Below, in pieces: positions 52,782 to 61,488 of a DNA stretch of 64,000 nucleotides. Where the stretch lies: the NCBI RefSeq assembly GCF_900119825.1, contig NZ_FPKR01000011.1, positions 124,001 through 188,000 on the forward strand, written 5' to 3'. Position 1 is the stretch's first letter; the number at the start of each line of letters is the position of its first letter. The notes below the pieces were generated by a model that did no database searches, had not been told where the DNA came from, and saw only the letters and a program-made list of their open reading frames with translations. The position numbers and the translations under genes are program-made. The stretch comes from Chitinimonas taiwanensis DSM 18899 (GTDB taxonomy: Bacteria; Pseudomonadota; Gammaproteobacteria; Burkholderiales; Chitinimonadaceae).

Positions 52782-52810
52782 AAGATACCGGCAGATGGTC
52801 CTGCTGTCAA
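52782..52810 (-). promoter_or_regulatory. Promoter of tRNA-Asn copy 1
   Basis: On the minus strand TTGACA (52810-52805) is followed after 17 bases by TATCTT (52787-52782), with a GC-rich discriminator (GCGCGTCC) before the tRNA. Confidence 0.85.
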
Positions 52811-52860
52811 AGCCTGAAGCAAATTTCTTTCCCAGGCGGTCCAGGCTGGACTGGAAAAGT

Positions 52861-52888
52861 AAAAAGCCCAGCGTGAACTGGGCTTTTT
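52861..52888 (-). terminator. Intrinsic terminator of tRNA-Asn copy 2
   Basis: AAAAAGCCCAG at 52861-52871 pairs with CTGGGCTTTTT at 52878-52888 around CGTGAA, the same structure as at 52659-52686. Confidence 0.9.
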
Positions 52889-52897
52889 ACTTGCGTC

Positions 52898-52973
52898 TGG
52901 CTCCTCGACCTGGGCTCGAACCAGGGACCTACGGATTAACAGTCCGGCGCTCTACCGACTGAGCTATCGAGGA
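52898..52973 (-). tRNA. tRNA-Asn (anticodon GTT), copy 2
   Basis: Identical in sequence to copy 1, displaced by exactly 202 bases, with its own promoter (52984-53012) and terminator (52861-52888). Confidence 0.97.
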
Positions 52974-52983
52974 AAGGAGGCGC

Positions 52984-53012
52984 AAGATACCGGCCGGCGC
53001 TGGCCTTGTCAA
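52984..53012 (-). promoter_or_regulatory. Promoter of tRNA-Asn copy 2
   Basis: TTGACA (53012-53007, minus strand) and TATCTT (52989-52984) with 17-base spacing, equal to the copy 1 promoter, although the spacer sequence differs. Confidence 0.85.
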
Positions 53013-53113
53013 AGTTTTTTTGCGCGGCGCGGTATGGATTAGGCCGCTGGCGCGGCGCTTGGCTGGCTATGCTGTTAGCAGTTATAGGGATTACTAAGTG
53101 ATGAGGGAGTGTT

Positions 53114-53905
53114 ATGCGCTTGCGTTGTCTGGGCGTGCTGTGCTGCCTGCTGGCGCTCTTGCCGGTGTCGGCGCGCTGCCTGTATCGACTGACGGTGATT
53201 CCGCTCGGTTATGCGAGTTTTGTCGATGCGTCCGGCCAGGTGCGGGGCTTCTATCCGGATCTGTACCGCGAGCTGGCGCGGCGTAGCCAATGCATCTTGC
53301 TGCTGGAAGCGCTGCCGGCCGAGCGTGCGCGTGCCATCGCGCCGATACGACCGTCGGCCCTGCGTGGGCCGGTCGGTACGCTGCCGTCGCCTGTACATGA
53401 ACAGCAGTTCGTGCCCTTGGCCAAGGAGCCGATGGAGCTGGTATTACGCGCCGATAGCGGCGTAAACAGCCTGGCCGATGCGCTCAAGCAATCCAGGCTG
53501 GTGTTTGGCGTGATCCGAGGCGTTACCTACGGCGCCCAGGTCGACCGCCTGCTGGCCAGCTTGCCGCCCAGCCGCGTGGATATCTCGGTCGATGCGCAGA
53601 CCGTGTATCGCAAGCTGGAGGCGGGCCGCATTGCCGCAACTTTCGGCAATGCCTATGTGTACCGCTGGTATTTCGATCAGTCGCCGGCCAAGGTGGCAGT
53701 GCGTGTGTTACCGGTGCCGGGCAGCCGCAGCCTGCCTGTCGGGGTAGCTCTGGATGCGCGTGTGCTATCCGTCGACGATCTGGCCCGCTTGCGCCGGGAG
53801 TTGGAGGCGATCCGTGATGAGGGGCTGTTTGAGCAGATGATGGCCCGCTATCTGGGCGCTGAGCTTGCCCGCGAGCGCCAATACCATCGGCCCCGGTCGG
53901 GTTGA
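53114..53905 (+). CDS. Family 3-like periplasmic solute-binding protein
   Basis: The 263-residue product has a signal peptide (MRLRCLGVLCCLLALLPVSARC, about 20 residues). The rest looks like a short type 3 solute-binding domain: IPLGYASFVDASGQVRGFYPDLYRELARRS near the start, a strand-linker LVFGVIRGVTYGAQVDRLLASL, VDAQTVYRKLEAGRIAATFGNAYVYRW and a C-terminal LARLRRELEAIRDEGLFEQMMARYLG. Such proteins bind amino acids or feed sensor systems. No ABC permease or ATPase is adjacent, so it is an orphan that may serve a distant transporter or a signalling partner. GAGGGAG precedes the ATG. Confidence 0.75.
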   Translation: MRLRCLGVLCCLLALLPVSARCLYRLTVIPLGYASFVDASGQVRGFYPDLYRELARRSQCILLLEALPAERARAIAPIRPSALRGPVGTLPSPVHEQQFVPLAKEPMELVLRADSGVNSLADALKQSRLVFGVIRGVTYGAQVDRLLASLPPSRVDISVDAQTVYRKLEAGRIAATFGNAYVYRWYFDQSPAKVAVRVLPVPGSRSLPVGVALDARVLSVDDLARLRRELEAIRDEGLFEQMMARYLGAELARERQYHRPRSG

Positions 53906-54014
53906 TGGTGCTCTGCAGTTTGGCTGTTGCGGCTGGCAGGATAGGTCACGTGTCGCCAGTTCGCGCGGTGGGTGGCAGACTTGCCGGCTACAACTCGCCC
54001 ACAAGGAGATCGGC

Positions 54015-54722
54015 ATGCGCCCGATTGCGATAGTTCAGCATGTGGCTGACGATGGTCCGGCCTATTTCGCTACCTGGCTGGAACAGCAGAATCTGCCCTA
54101 CCGGGTGTTCCCCCTGTTCGATAATGCGCATCTGCCCGAGCGCATGGATGACTATGCCGGCCTGTGCGTGCTGGGCGGGCCGATGAGCGCCAATGACGCG
54201 CTGCCCTATTACCCGCAGCTGATTGCGCTGATCCGCGAGGCGGTGGCGCTGGATAGGCCGGTCATTGGCCATTGCCTGGGTGGCCAGCTGATGAGCGTGG
54301 CGCTGGGTGGTGAGGTGGGGGCGGCCGAGCATGTGGAGATAGGCTGGAGCGAGCTGCAGGCCGAGGCGGGCGCTGAACGCTGGTTCGGTGGGCTGCCCAG
54401 TGCCAACCTGTTCCAATGGCATGGTGAATCCTTTTCCATTCCGCCCGATGCCATGCGCGTGGCCTGCGGCACTTACTGTGCGAACCAGGCGTTTGAATAT
54501 GCTGGCAAGCATCTGGCCATGCAGTTTCACTGCGAGGTCGATGAGGCCAAGATCCGCCTCTGGCTGGATAAAGGCCATGATGAGCTCATCCACAGCCAAT
54601 CTCCGGCCGTGCAGCAGGCTGCCGCGCTATTGCCCGATCTGACCGCGCGGGTCGCGCAGAGCCAGCAGGTGGCGGCGGCCATTTACCACGAATGGGCGCG
54701 CGGCCTACCAGGGCGGCGTTAG
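54015..54722 (+). CDS. Class I glutamine amidotransferase-like protein
   Basis: The 235-residue protein has the class I amidotransferase triad: Cys87 in VIGHCLGGQL, and His172 and Glu174 in MQFHCEVDE. GLCVLGGPMSANDALPYYP and NLFQWHGESFSIPPDA are typical of the stand-alone GuaA-like/YfeJ-type group, often annotated as glutamine amidotransferase or GMP-synthase-like. AAGGAG lies 7 bases ahead of the ATG at 54015. Substrate is unknown. Its stop overlaps the end of the convergent MocR gene by 4 bases, so the two transcripts share an antisense tail. Confidence 0.88.
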   Translation: MRPIAIVQHVADDGPAYFATWLEQQNLPYRVFPLFDNAHLPERMDDYAGLCVLGGPMSANDALPYYPQLIALIREAVALDRPVIGHCLGGQLMSVALGGEVGAAEHVEIGWSELQAEAGAERWFGGLPSANLFQWHGESFSIPPDAMRVACGTYCANQAFEYAGKHLAMQFHCEVDEAKIRLWLDKGHDELIHSQSPAVQQAAALLPDLTARVAQSQQVAAAIYHEWARGLPGRR

Positions 54723-56101
54723 CGGCCGAGCTGTGCCGCCAGCCAGCCATACAGGCGGCTGTTATCGCTCCAGGCTACATTGAAGCGGAAATGGCGGCTG
54801 CTGCCGCCTTCCGGCAGGTAGAAGCGCCCGGGGGCCAGTGCAATGCCGGCCTGGGCGGCGCGCTCTGTCAGAGTGTCCACATCCAGTTCGGCCGGTGCCT
54901 GTGCCCACAGGAATAATCCCCCGCTGGCCGGATGGAAGACCTGCCAGCCCAGCTCGCCCAGGCGCCGGCTTACCCGGCTGTGTGCTTCGGCCAGGCGCTC
55001 GCGCAGGCGGTCCAGATGGGTGCGGTGATGGCCATCGGTCAGCATGGTCAGCGCGGCCGACTCCATGATGGCCGAGCCAGTCAGGCCGGCACTCATCTTC
55101 AGCTGGGTGGCGCGCGCCACCGTCTGCCCATCGGCCGCCAAGTAACCGAGGCGCAAGGCGGGCGACAGGGTCTTGGAGAAACTGCCCAGATAGATGACCC
55201 GCTGCAGCCCATCCAGGCTGGCGAGGCTTGGCACGGGCGTGGTCAATAGATCGGCAAACGGATCATCCTCAATCACCCGGAAATCGCAGCGCTCGGCCAG
55301 TTTGAGCACTTGGTGTGCGGTGGCGGGGCTGGTGGTGGTGCCGGTTGGGTTGTGCAGCGCGCTATTGGTGAAGAAGGCCACCGGGCGGGCCTCGGCGGCC
55401 AGGCGGGCCAGCTCGGCCACATCCGGCCCGTTCGCCAGCCTGGGCACGCCCAAGAGGCGCGCGCCGTGGCCAAGCAGGGCGGCGATCAGGGTCGAGTAGC
55501 CGGGGCTGTCTATCAGTACCGTGTCGCCAGGCCGCACCAAGAGACGCAGGGCCAGGTCCAGCCCTTGGCTGGCGCCGTGGGTCAGCACCAGCTGATCGGC
55601 CGGTGCCTCGATGCCGCGCAGGGCAAGCCGCCATTGCAGATGCTGGCGCAGCTCGGGCAGGCCCTGTGGGTGGCCGTAGCCCGCCAGCACCTCGGCCGGT
55701 GCACGCGCCATGGCGCGTAGCGCGCTGCGCACCCCGTCCTCATACAGCCAGTCGGGGGGCAACCAGCCGCCGCCCGCCTGCAGGGCCAGCTCGCGGTCTT
55801 CATACACGCGGCTGAGCAGCCAGTCCTCATCCACCGGCGCGCGCGGTGGCGGGCTGCGTAAGGGCGCGCGGGCGGCCACGAAGTAACCGCGTGCGCGCTG
55901 CGACTGTATCCAGCCTGCCGCCACCAGGCGGTTATAGGCCTCGGCCACGGTAAACGGGCTGACGCCGCAGCTCTGGGCCAGGCCGCGTACCGAGGGCAGG
56001 CGTACGCCTTCATTCAGCAGGCCGCGTTCTATCTTGGCGATCAGGCCCTGCACGATCTGTTCGGTCAGCGGCGCCAGCGCCTTGGGGTCGAGCTGCAGCA
56101 T
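54719..56101 (-). CDS. MocR-type GntR regulator with aminotransferase domain
   Basis: The 460-residue protein fuses an N-terminal GntR winged helix (LTEQIVQGLIAKIERGLLNEGVRLPSVRGLAQSCGVSPFTVAEAYNRLVAAGWIQSQRARGYFVAAR, residues 12-79) to a fold type I aminotransferase domain (residues 110-460). The PLP site appears as LTHGASQGLDLALRLL, HNPTGTT, and YLGSFSKTLSPALRLGYL with the lysine. MocR proteins use PLP and a small amine to control transport or catabolic genes. It is divergent from the aminotransferase gene, so it probably controls that aminotransferase-dehydrogenase operon. Confidence 0.92.
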   Translation of the reverse strand: MLQLDPKALAPLTEQIVQGLIAKIERGLLNEGVRLPSVRGLAQSCGVSPFTVAEAYNRLVAAGWIQSQRARGYFVAARAPLRSPPPRAPVDEDWLLSRVYEDRELALQAGGGWLPPDWLYEDGVRSALRAMARAPAEVLAGYGHPQGLPELRQHLQWRLALRGIEAPADQLVLTHGASQGLDLALRLLVRPGDTVLIDSPGYSTLIAALLGHGARLLGVPRLANGPDVAELARLAAEARPVAFFTNSALHNPTGTTTSPATAHQVLKLAERCDFRVIEDDPFADLLTTPVPSLASLDGLQRVIYLGSFSKTLSPALRLGYLAADGQTVARATQLKMSAGLTGSAIMESAALTMLTDGHHRTHLDRLRERLAEAHSRVSRRLGELGWQVFHPASGGLFLWAQAPAELDVDTLTERAAQAGIALAPGRFYLPEGGSSRHFRFNVAWSDNSRLYGWLAAQLGR

Positions 56102-56282
56102 GGTTTTCGCTCACTGTACTGGGTTGGGTCGCAATACATCTCGCCACGGCAAGGGGGGCTGTGTATCTGGCTGATCTGGGGAAGCCAGCGAGATACTGCA
56201 GGCAGTTCTGCGGCTATCGCGCACCGCGCTTACCAGTACGCAGCCAATACAGATCATTACACTTTCTGCCCGGGAGACCAAG
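56102..56282. promoter_or_regulatory. Divergent regulatory region between MocR gene and aminotransferase
   Basis: In 181 bases between divergent starts, ATCTGG occurs twice 9 bases apart (56165-56170, 56174-56179), and GTATCT at 56163-56168 faces AGATAC at 56191-56196. GTACTGG near 56117 faces CCAGTAC near 56232. MocR regulators often bind direct repeats, so the first pair is a candidate operator. Confidence 0.35.
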
Positions 56283-57629
56283 ATGGCCGCCAATGCACTC
56301 GATGCCGAACTTGACCTGGACGCCTACTGGATGCCGTTCAGCCATAACCGCTACTACAAGCAAAGCGCCGAACACCGCAGCAACCGGCTGCTGGCGCGTG
56401 CCGAGGGCAGCTATTACTGGACCACCGAGGGCAATAAGCTGTACGACGCACTGTCTGGTCTATGGTGCTGCGGTCTTGGCCACCGCCACCCCAAGCTGGT
56501 TGAAGCGGTGAAAAAGCAGCTCGATGTGCTCGACTATGGCACCGCCTTCCAGATGGGTACGCCGGGCGTATTCAAGCTGGCCGAACGGATTGCCGAGGCG
56601 GCACCGGCTGGCTTCGAGCATGTGTTCTTCTGCAACTCGGGCTCGGAAGCGGTCGATACCGCCCTGAAGATGGCACTGGCCTACCACCGCGCGCGTGGCG
56701 AGGCGCACCGCACCCGCTTCATCGGGCGTGAAAAGGGCTATCACGGCGTCGGCTTTGGCGGCATCTCGGTCGGCGGCATGGTGGCCAATCGCAAGATGTT
56801 TGCCGCCGGCATGCTGCAGGGCGTCGACCATCTGCCGCATACCCATAATCTGAAGGAAATGGCCTTCAGCCGCGGCGAGCCCGATTACGGCACGCACCTG
56901 GCCGATGAGCTCGAACGGCTGGTGGCGCTGCATGATGCGTCCACCATTGCTGCGGTCATCGTCGAACCGATGCAGGGTTCGGCCGGGGTGATCGTGCCGC
57001 CCAAGGGTTATCTGAAGCGCCTGCGCGAGCTGTGTTCCAAGCACGGCATCCTGTTGATCTTCGACGAGGTGATCACCGGTTTCGGCCGCATGGGCAAGCC
57101 GTTTGCCGCCCAGCACTGGGATGTGACACCCGACCTGATCACCTTTGCCAAGGGCGTGAACAACGGCCTGGTGCCCATGGGCGGCGTGATTGCCACCAAG
57201 CAGATCTACGACACCTTCATGACCGGCCCCGAGCATATGGTCGAGTTCTTCCATGGCTACACCTATTCGGGCCATGCGCTGGCGGTGGCCGCCGCGCATG
57301 CCGCGCTCGATGTGATCGCCGAGGAGGATATCTACCAGCGCGTGAACAGCCTGAGCCGCAGCCTGGAAGAGACCGTGCATGGTCTGAAGGGTGAGGCCAA
57401 TATCATCGATATCCGCAACTGCCAGCTGGCCGCTGCGGTGGAACTCGCGCCGATCGAGGGCAAGCCCGGCCTGCGGGCGATCCGCGTGTTCGAAGAGGCG
57501 CTCAAGCGCGGCGTGCTGTTCCGCTTTACCGGCGACATCATCGCCATGGGCCCGACCTTTATCTCCACACCTGACGAACTGAGCCGCATGACCGAGGTGC
57601 TGCGCGATTCGATCCGCGCCGCCGGCTAA
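56283..57629 (+). CDS. Omega-amino acid:pyruvate aminotransferase (beta-alanine type)
   Basis: The 448-residue class III aminotransferase contains LDAYWMPFSHNRYYK, GLWCCGLGHRHPKLVEAV, VFFCNSGSEAVDTALKMALAYHRARGEAHRTRFIGREKGYHGVGFGGISVGGM, VEPMQGSAGVIVPPKGYLKRLRELCSKHGILLIFDEVITGFGRMGKPFAAQHWDVTPDLITFAKGVNNG with PLP-binding Lys290, and EFFHGYTYSGHALAVAAAHAAL. These match the beta-alanine/omega-amino acid:pyruvate group, which turns beta-alanine into malonate semialdehyde. The next gene encodes the expected semialdehyde dehydrogenase, and a MocR regulator is divergent. Confidence 0.92.
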   Translation: MAANALDAELDLDAYWMPFSHNRYYKQSAEHRSNRLLARAEGSYYWTTEGNKLYDALSGLWCCGLGHRHPKLVEAVKKQLDVLDYGTAFQMGTPGVFKLAERIAEAAPAGFEHVFFCNSGSEAVDTALKMALAYHRARGEAHRTRFIGREKGYHGVGFGGISVGGMVANRKMFAAGMLQGVDHLPHTHNLKEMAFSRGEPDYGTHLADELERLVALHDASTIAAVIVEPMQGSAGVIVPPKGYLKRLRELCSKHGILLIFDEVITGFGRMGKPFAAQHWDVTPDLITFAKGVNNGLVPMGGVIATKQIYDTFMTGPEHMVEFFHGYTYSGHALAVAAAHAALDVIAEEDIYQRVNSLSRSLEETVHGLKGEANIIDIRNCQLAAAVELAPIEGKPGLRAIRVFEEALKRGVLFRFTGDIIAMGPTFISTPDELSRMTEVLRDSIRAAG

Positions 57630-57678
57630 AACTTCCTGCTAATGCAAGGCCCGCCATCCCTTGCGGAGGGCGGGCGAT

Positions 57679-59199
57679 ATGAAAGTGACCCTCTCCATGA
57701 GCAAGACCATTCACCACTGGATCAATGGCGCCGAAGTGGCCGGCCAATCGGGCCGCTTCAGCGATGTGTACAACCCGGCGTTTGGCGAAGTCAGCGCGCG
57801 GGTGCAACTGGCCATGCCGACCGAGCTTGCTGCTGCCGTCGCCGCCGCCAAGGCAGCCTTTCCGGCCTGGGCGGCCACGCCGCCGCTGCGCCGCGCGCGC
57901 GTCATGTTCAAGTTCAAGGAATTGCTGGAAAAGCATGCCGAGGAGATCGTCGCGGCGATTGCCAGCGAGCATGGCAAGGTCAAGGCCGATGCGCATGGCG
58001 AGCTGATCCGCGGCCTCGAAGTGGTCGAATTCGCCTGCGGCGCGCCGCATCTGTTGAAGGGCGAGTTTGCCGAGAATGTCGGCACGGCAGTCGATAGCTA
58101 TAGCCTGCGCCAGCCGCTGGGCGTGGTGGCCGGCATCACCCCGTTCAACTTCCCGGCCATGGTGCCGATGTGGATGTTCCCGCTCGCCTTGGTGGCTGGT
58201 AATAGCTTTATCCTCAAGCCGAGCGAGCGCGACCCGAGCACCGCCCTGATCCTGGCGCGCTTGCTGAAGGAAGCTGGCTTGCCCGATGGCGTGTTCAATG
58301 TGGTGCAGGGCGACAAGGTGGCGGTCGATGCGATCCTCGATCACCCAGACATCCAGGCGGTCAGCTTTGTCGGCTCCACCCCAATTGCGCAATACATCTA
58401 TGCGAGCGGCACGGCCAAGGGCAAGCGCGTGCAGGCCTTGGGCGGCGCCAAGAACCATATGGTGGTGATGCCCGACGCCGACCTCGATCAGGCGGTGGAT
58501 GCCTTGATGGGCGCCGCCTACGGCTCGGCTGGCGAGCGCTGCATGGCGATCTCGGTGGCGGTGGCGGTGGGTGATGCCACGGCCGACGCGCTGATCGCCA
58601 AGCTCGCGCCCAAGGTGCAGACGCTCAAGATCGGCGCCTGGGATTCCTCGGCCGATGTGGAAATGGGCCCGCTGGTCACGCGCGAGCACAAGGCCAAGGT
58701 GGCCGGCTATATCGACGCCGGCGTGGCCGAAGGTGCCAAGCTGGTGGTGGATGGCCGCCATCATGTGGTGGCGGGCTGCGAAAGCGGCTTCTTCCTCGGC
58801 GGCTCGCTGTTCGACGGCGTACGCACCGAGATGAAGATCTACCAGGAAGAAATCTTCGGCCCGGTGCTGTGCGTGGTGCGCGTGGATTCCTACGAGGAGG
58901 CGATCCGCATCACCAATGGGCACGCTTACGGCAATGGCACCGCCATCTTTACCCGCGACGGCGATGCGGCGCGCGACTTTGTGGCGCGCATCCAGGTCGG
59001 CATGGTGGGGGTGAATGTGCCGATTCCGGTACCGATGGCCTTTATGAGCTTTGGCGGCTGGAAGGCATCGCTATTCGGCGACCATCACGCTTACGGCGCC
59101 GAGGGCATCCGCTTCTACACGCGCCTGAAGACGGTGACCGCGCGCTGGCCGCAGTCGATCCGCTCGGGTGCCGAGTTTGTGATGCCGACCATGAAGTAA
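57679..59199 (+). CDS. mmsA: CoA-acylating methylmalonate/malonate-semialdehyde dehydrogenase
   Basis: The 506-residue enzyme is an aldehyde dehydrogenase of the CoA-acylating type, producing acetyl-CoA or propionyl-CoA, CO2 and NADH. Motifs are [98 protein letters not shown], the catalytic Cys288 in [15 protein letters not shown], and [27 protein letters not shown] lies about 9 bases ahead of ATG 57679; in-frame alternatives are 57661 (TTG) and 57697 (ATG). It is 49 bp downstream of the aminotransferase. Confidence 0.95.
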   Translation: MKVTLSMSKTIHHWINGAEVAGQSGRFSDVYNPAFGEVSARVQLAMPTELAAAVAAAKAAFPAWAATPPLRRARVMFKFKELLEKHAEEIVAAIASEHGKVKADAHGELIRGLEVVEFACGAPHLLKGEFAENVGTAVDSYSLRQPLGVVAGITPFNFPAMVPMWMFPLALVAGNSFILKPSERDPSTALILARLLKEAGLPDGVFNVVQGDKVAVDAILDHPDIQAVSFVGSTPIAQYIYASGTAKGKRVQALGGAKNHMVVMPDADLDQAVDALMGAAYGSAGERCMAISVAVAVGDATADALIAKLAPKVQTLKIGAWDSSADVEMGPLVTREHKAKVAGYIDAGVAEGAKLVVDGRHHVVAGCESGFFLGGSLFDGVRTEMKIYQEEIFGPVLCVVRVDSYEEAIRITNGHAYGNGTAIFTRDGDAARDFVARIQVGMVGVNVPIPVPMAFMSFGGWKASLFGDHHAYGAEGIRFYTRLKTVTARWPQSIRSGAEFVMPTMK

Positions 59200-59221
59200 G
59201 GTGGTTAAAGCCGTCACCCGC

Positions 59222-59254
59222 AAAAAAAGCCCCGCCTGGTGCGGGGCTTTGTTT
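59222..59254. terminator. Bidirectional intrinsic terminator after mmsA
   Basis: AAAGCCCCGC at 59226-59235 pairs with GCGGGGCTTT at 59241-59250 around CTGGT, with an A-run of seven on one side and TTTGTTT on the other. It lies between mmsA and the converging chemoreceptor gene. Confidence 0.88.
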
Positions 59255-59278
59255 CTGGACTGCAGGCCACCAGGCGGC

Positions 59279-60892
59279 CTAGGCGCGAAAGCGTGCAATA
59301 TCCTGACGCATGGCCAGGGCAATATCGGACAGATCAAGCGCGTAGCGGCTGGTCTGCTCAGCCGAAGCGCTATTGCGCTCCACCATATTGGCAATCTGCT
59401 CCACGGCCTCGGCAATCTGGTGGCCGGCCTGGTCCTGTTCCTTCAGCGCGCTGGAAATGGTTTGGACCTGTTCCTCCACCCGTAGCGCATCGGCAGTGAT
59501 GGTGTTGACGGTACTGCCCGCTGCCTGGGCCAGTTCCAGCCCGCTGGCCGCCCGTTCTACCGCGCTGCCCATGGTCAGCATCGATTGCTGGGCGGAGCGC
59601 TGGATACCGCTGATCTTGTGGCTGATCTCGCCGGTGGCGGCAGTGGTGCGTTCAGCTAGCTTGCGTACCTCATCGGCCACCACCGCAAAGCCGCGACCCT
59701 GCTCGCCGGCACGGGCGGCTTCAATGGCGGCATTGAGGGCCAGCAGATTGGTTTGATCGGCCACTTCGCGGATCACCTGCACAATGCTGCCGATCTCGGC
59801 GGAGCGCTGGTCCAGCTCACGGATCGAATCCGCGGTGTGGCGGATGACCGTGGCGATCTCGCCCATTTCGCGCACAGCCTTGTCGATGACCTGGGCTCCG
59901 TCGTTGGCATGGTGTTCCGACTCCACCGAGAAATTCATGGCCTCCCGGGCGCTGTCGGCCAGGTGGCTGATGCTGGTGGACAGCTGTTCAACCGCTGAGG
60001 CCATGCTGGCGGCTGCATCGCTTTGCTGGCGTGAGCCATCTGATACCTGGCGGGCCGAGCTGCTCAGGTCCTGCACCATGGCGATCAGCTGGTCGCTGGT
60101 ACGGTCGGCCCCCCTGAGCACGCCTTGCACGCTTTCGGCCAGGCTGTTGAAGGCCTTGGCGGTCGCCGCTACCTCATCATTTCCCTCCACCTGCACCCGC
60201 CGTGTGAAGTCGAGGTCTTGTTGAATGGCGCGAATGGTGCCGGATAGATTGCCCAGCTTGCCGGTAATGCTGCGCACAATCAGGTAGGAAAGCAGTAAGG
60301 CGAGCAGCGTGACCACTGCCACGATGGCGATCAGCCGGGTGCGCGCAGCGGCATAGTCCTCGTGGGCGGCCTGCGAGAGCGCACCGGCCCTGGCTACATT
60401 GAATTCCACCAGTTGGTCCACGGTGGGCAAAAAGCTGCGAAAGCCCTTACGCCCCTCACCGCGGAAGAAGGCCAGCGCGGCCTCCTGATCGCCGCGCTCC
60501 ACCAGCGCACGAAAGGCCTTGTGGGTGGCCAGATAGGCAGCCAGCTGTGCCTGATAGCCGCTGAACAGCGTCCTTTCCTCCTCGGAACTGAGGTACTTGG
60601 CATATGCCTGCTCAAAACCCTGCAGCGCTTCAAGGTTCTTGCCCAGACGGCCAGCCACCTCCCGTATTTCCTCGGCATCTTTCGCAATCAGAAACTGGGT
60701 TTCACGATTACGGAAATCGATGGCCTCGGCCCGCATGGCGCCCGAATAGCGCACGCCGGGCAAGGCATCGTCGGTCACATGCAGCAGGGCATGGTCCAGA
60801 TGGGCCAATGAGCTGATTCCCACCACTCCCATGGCCAGAACCAGTACGACCAGGATGGCAAAAGCCAGGATCAGCTTGTGGGCGATGCGCAT
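59279..60892 (-). CDS. Methyl-accepting chemotaxis protein with 4HB-like sensor
   Basis: The 537-residue chemoreceptor has TM1 at about residues 8-27 ([20 protein letters not shown]), a periplasmic helical-bundle sensor over 30-185, TM2 at about 189-208 ([20 protein letters not shown]), a HAMP domain ([40 protein letters not shown]) and the cytoplasmic signalling hairpin with the tip [43 protein letters not shown]. It lacks a C-terminal NWETF-like CheR tether. The start at 60892 is where the signal anchor begins; the open frame continues into the next gene without resemblance. The ligand is unknown and no che genes are near. Confidence 0.95.
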   Translation of the reverse strand: MRIAHKLILAFAILVVLVLAMGVVGISSLAHLDHALLHVTDDALPGVRYSGAMRAEAIDFRNRETQFLIAKDAEEIREVAGRLGKNLEALQGFEQAYAKYLSSEEERTLFSGYQAQLAAYLATHKAFRALVERGDQEAALAFFRGEGRKGFRSFLPTVDQLVEFNVARAGALSQAAHEDYAAARTRLIAIVAVVTLLALLLSYLIVRSITGKLGNLSGTIRAIQQDLDFTRRVQVEGNDEVAATAKAFNSLAESVQGVLRGADRTSDQLIAMVQDLSSSARQVSDGSRQQSDAAASMASAVEQLSTSISHLADSAREAMNFSVESEHHANDGAQVIDKAVREMGEIATVIRHTADSIRELDQRSAEIGSIVQVIREVADQTNLLALNAAIEAARAGEQGRGFAVVADEVRKLAERTTAATGEISHKISGIQRSAQQSMLTMGSAVERAASGLELAQAAGSTVNTITADALRVEEQVQTISSALKEQDQAGHQIAEAVEQIANMVERNSASAEQTSRYALDLSDIALAMRQDIARFRA

Positions 60893-60978
60893 GATGGGGA
60901 CTCCCGGAAGTGAGCTAACCCATTGTTTGTAGCGGGCCGGGCTGGTAGCGACAAGCGCCGATTGCGGCGCTGTCCAGG

Positions 60979-61488
60979 CTAGAAAGCCAGCAGCCCCTGC
61001 GGCCCCGGCCGGTGTTCGCGCTCGAAGGCCAGTAGCGCCTGCTTGAGCGGCAGGCCGCCCGCATAACCGGTTAGCGAGCCATCCGCGCCGATCACGCGGT
61101 GGCAGGGCACGATCAGCGCAATTGGATTGCTGCCATTGGCGCGCCCGACGGCGCGGCTCAAGTTCGGGTCGCCCAGCTCGCGCGCGAGCTCGCCATAGCT
61201 GCGGGTTTCGCCATAGGGAATGGCCAATAGGCGCTGCCACACCTGTTGCTGGAAAGCGCTGCCCTCGGGCGCCAAGGGCAGTTCGAAGACGGTACGTGTG
61301 CCGGCCAGGAATTGCCCAAGCTGGTGGCGCACCTCGGCCAGGCGCTTTGCATCGGCTTGGGCGTCGCCTAGCCGGGCATAGGTTTTGGGTGAGGGATTGA
61401 AATGCAGCTGGGTCAGCGCGCCGGCTGCGTCGACCACGGCCAGCATGGGACCAAACGGGGAGGCGATCAGATCGTAGTAGTGTGTCAT
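60979..61488 (-). CDS. ogt: Methylated-DNA-protein cysteine methyltransferase
   Basis: The 169-residue suicide repair protein removes alkyl groups from O6-alkylguanine. The acceptor Cys129 is in the PCHRVIG motif, preceded by the helix-turn-helix [27 protein letters not shown] and [10 protein letters not shown]. The N-terminal ~75 residues form the ribonuclease-H-like cap. Its start overlaps the end of the Ada/AlkA gene by 4 bases (ATGA), so both form one repair operon. Confidence 0.96.
   Translation of the reverse strand: MTHYYDLIASPFGPMLAVVDAAGALTQLHFNPSPKTYARLGDAQADAKRLAEVRHQLGQFLAGTRTVFELPLAPEGSAFQQQVWQRLLAIPYGETRSYGELARELGDPNLSRAVGRANGSNPIALIVPCHRVIGADGSLTGYAGGLPLKQALLAFEREHRPGPQGLLAF

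Noticed and set aside
60893-61240. N-terminal extension of the chemoreceptor
   Set aside because: It overlaps ogt and puts over 100 polar residues before the signal anchor, unlike any chemoreceptor.
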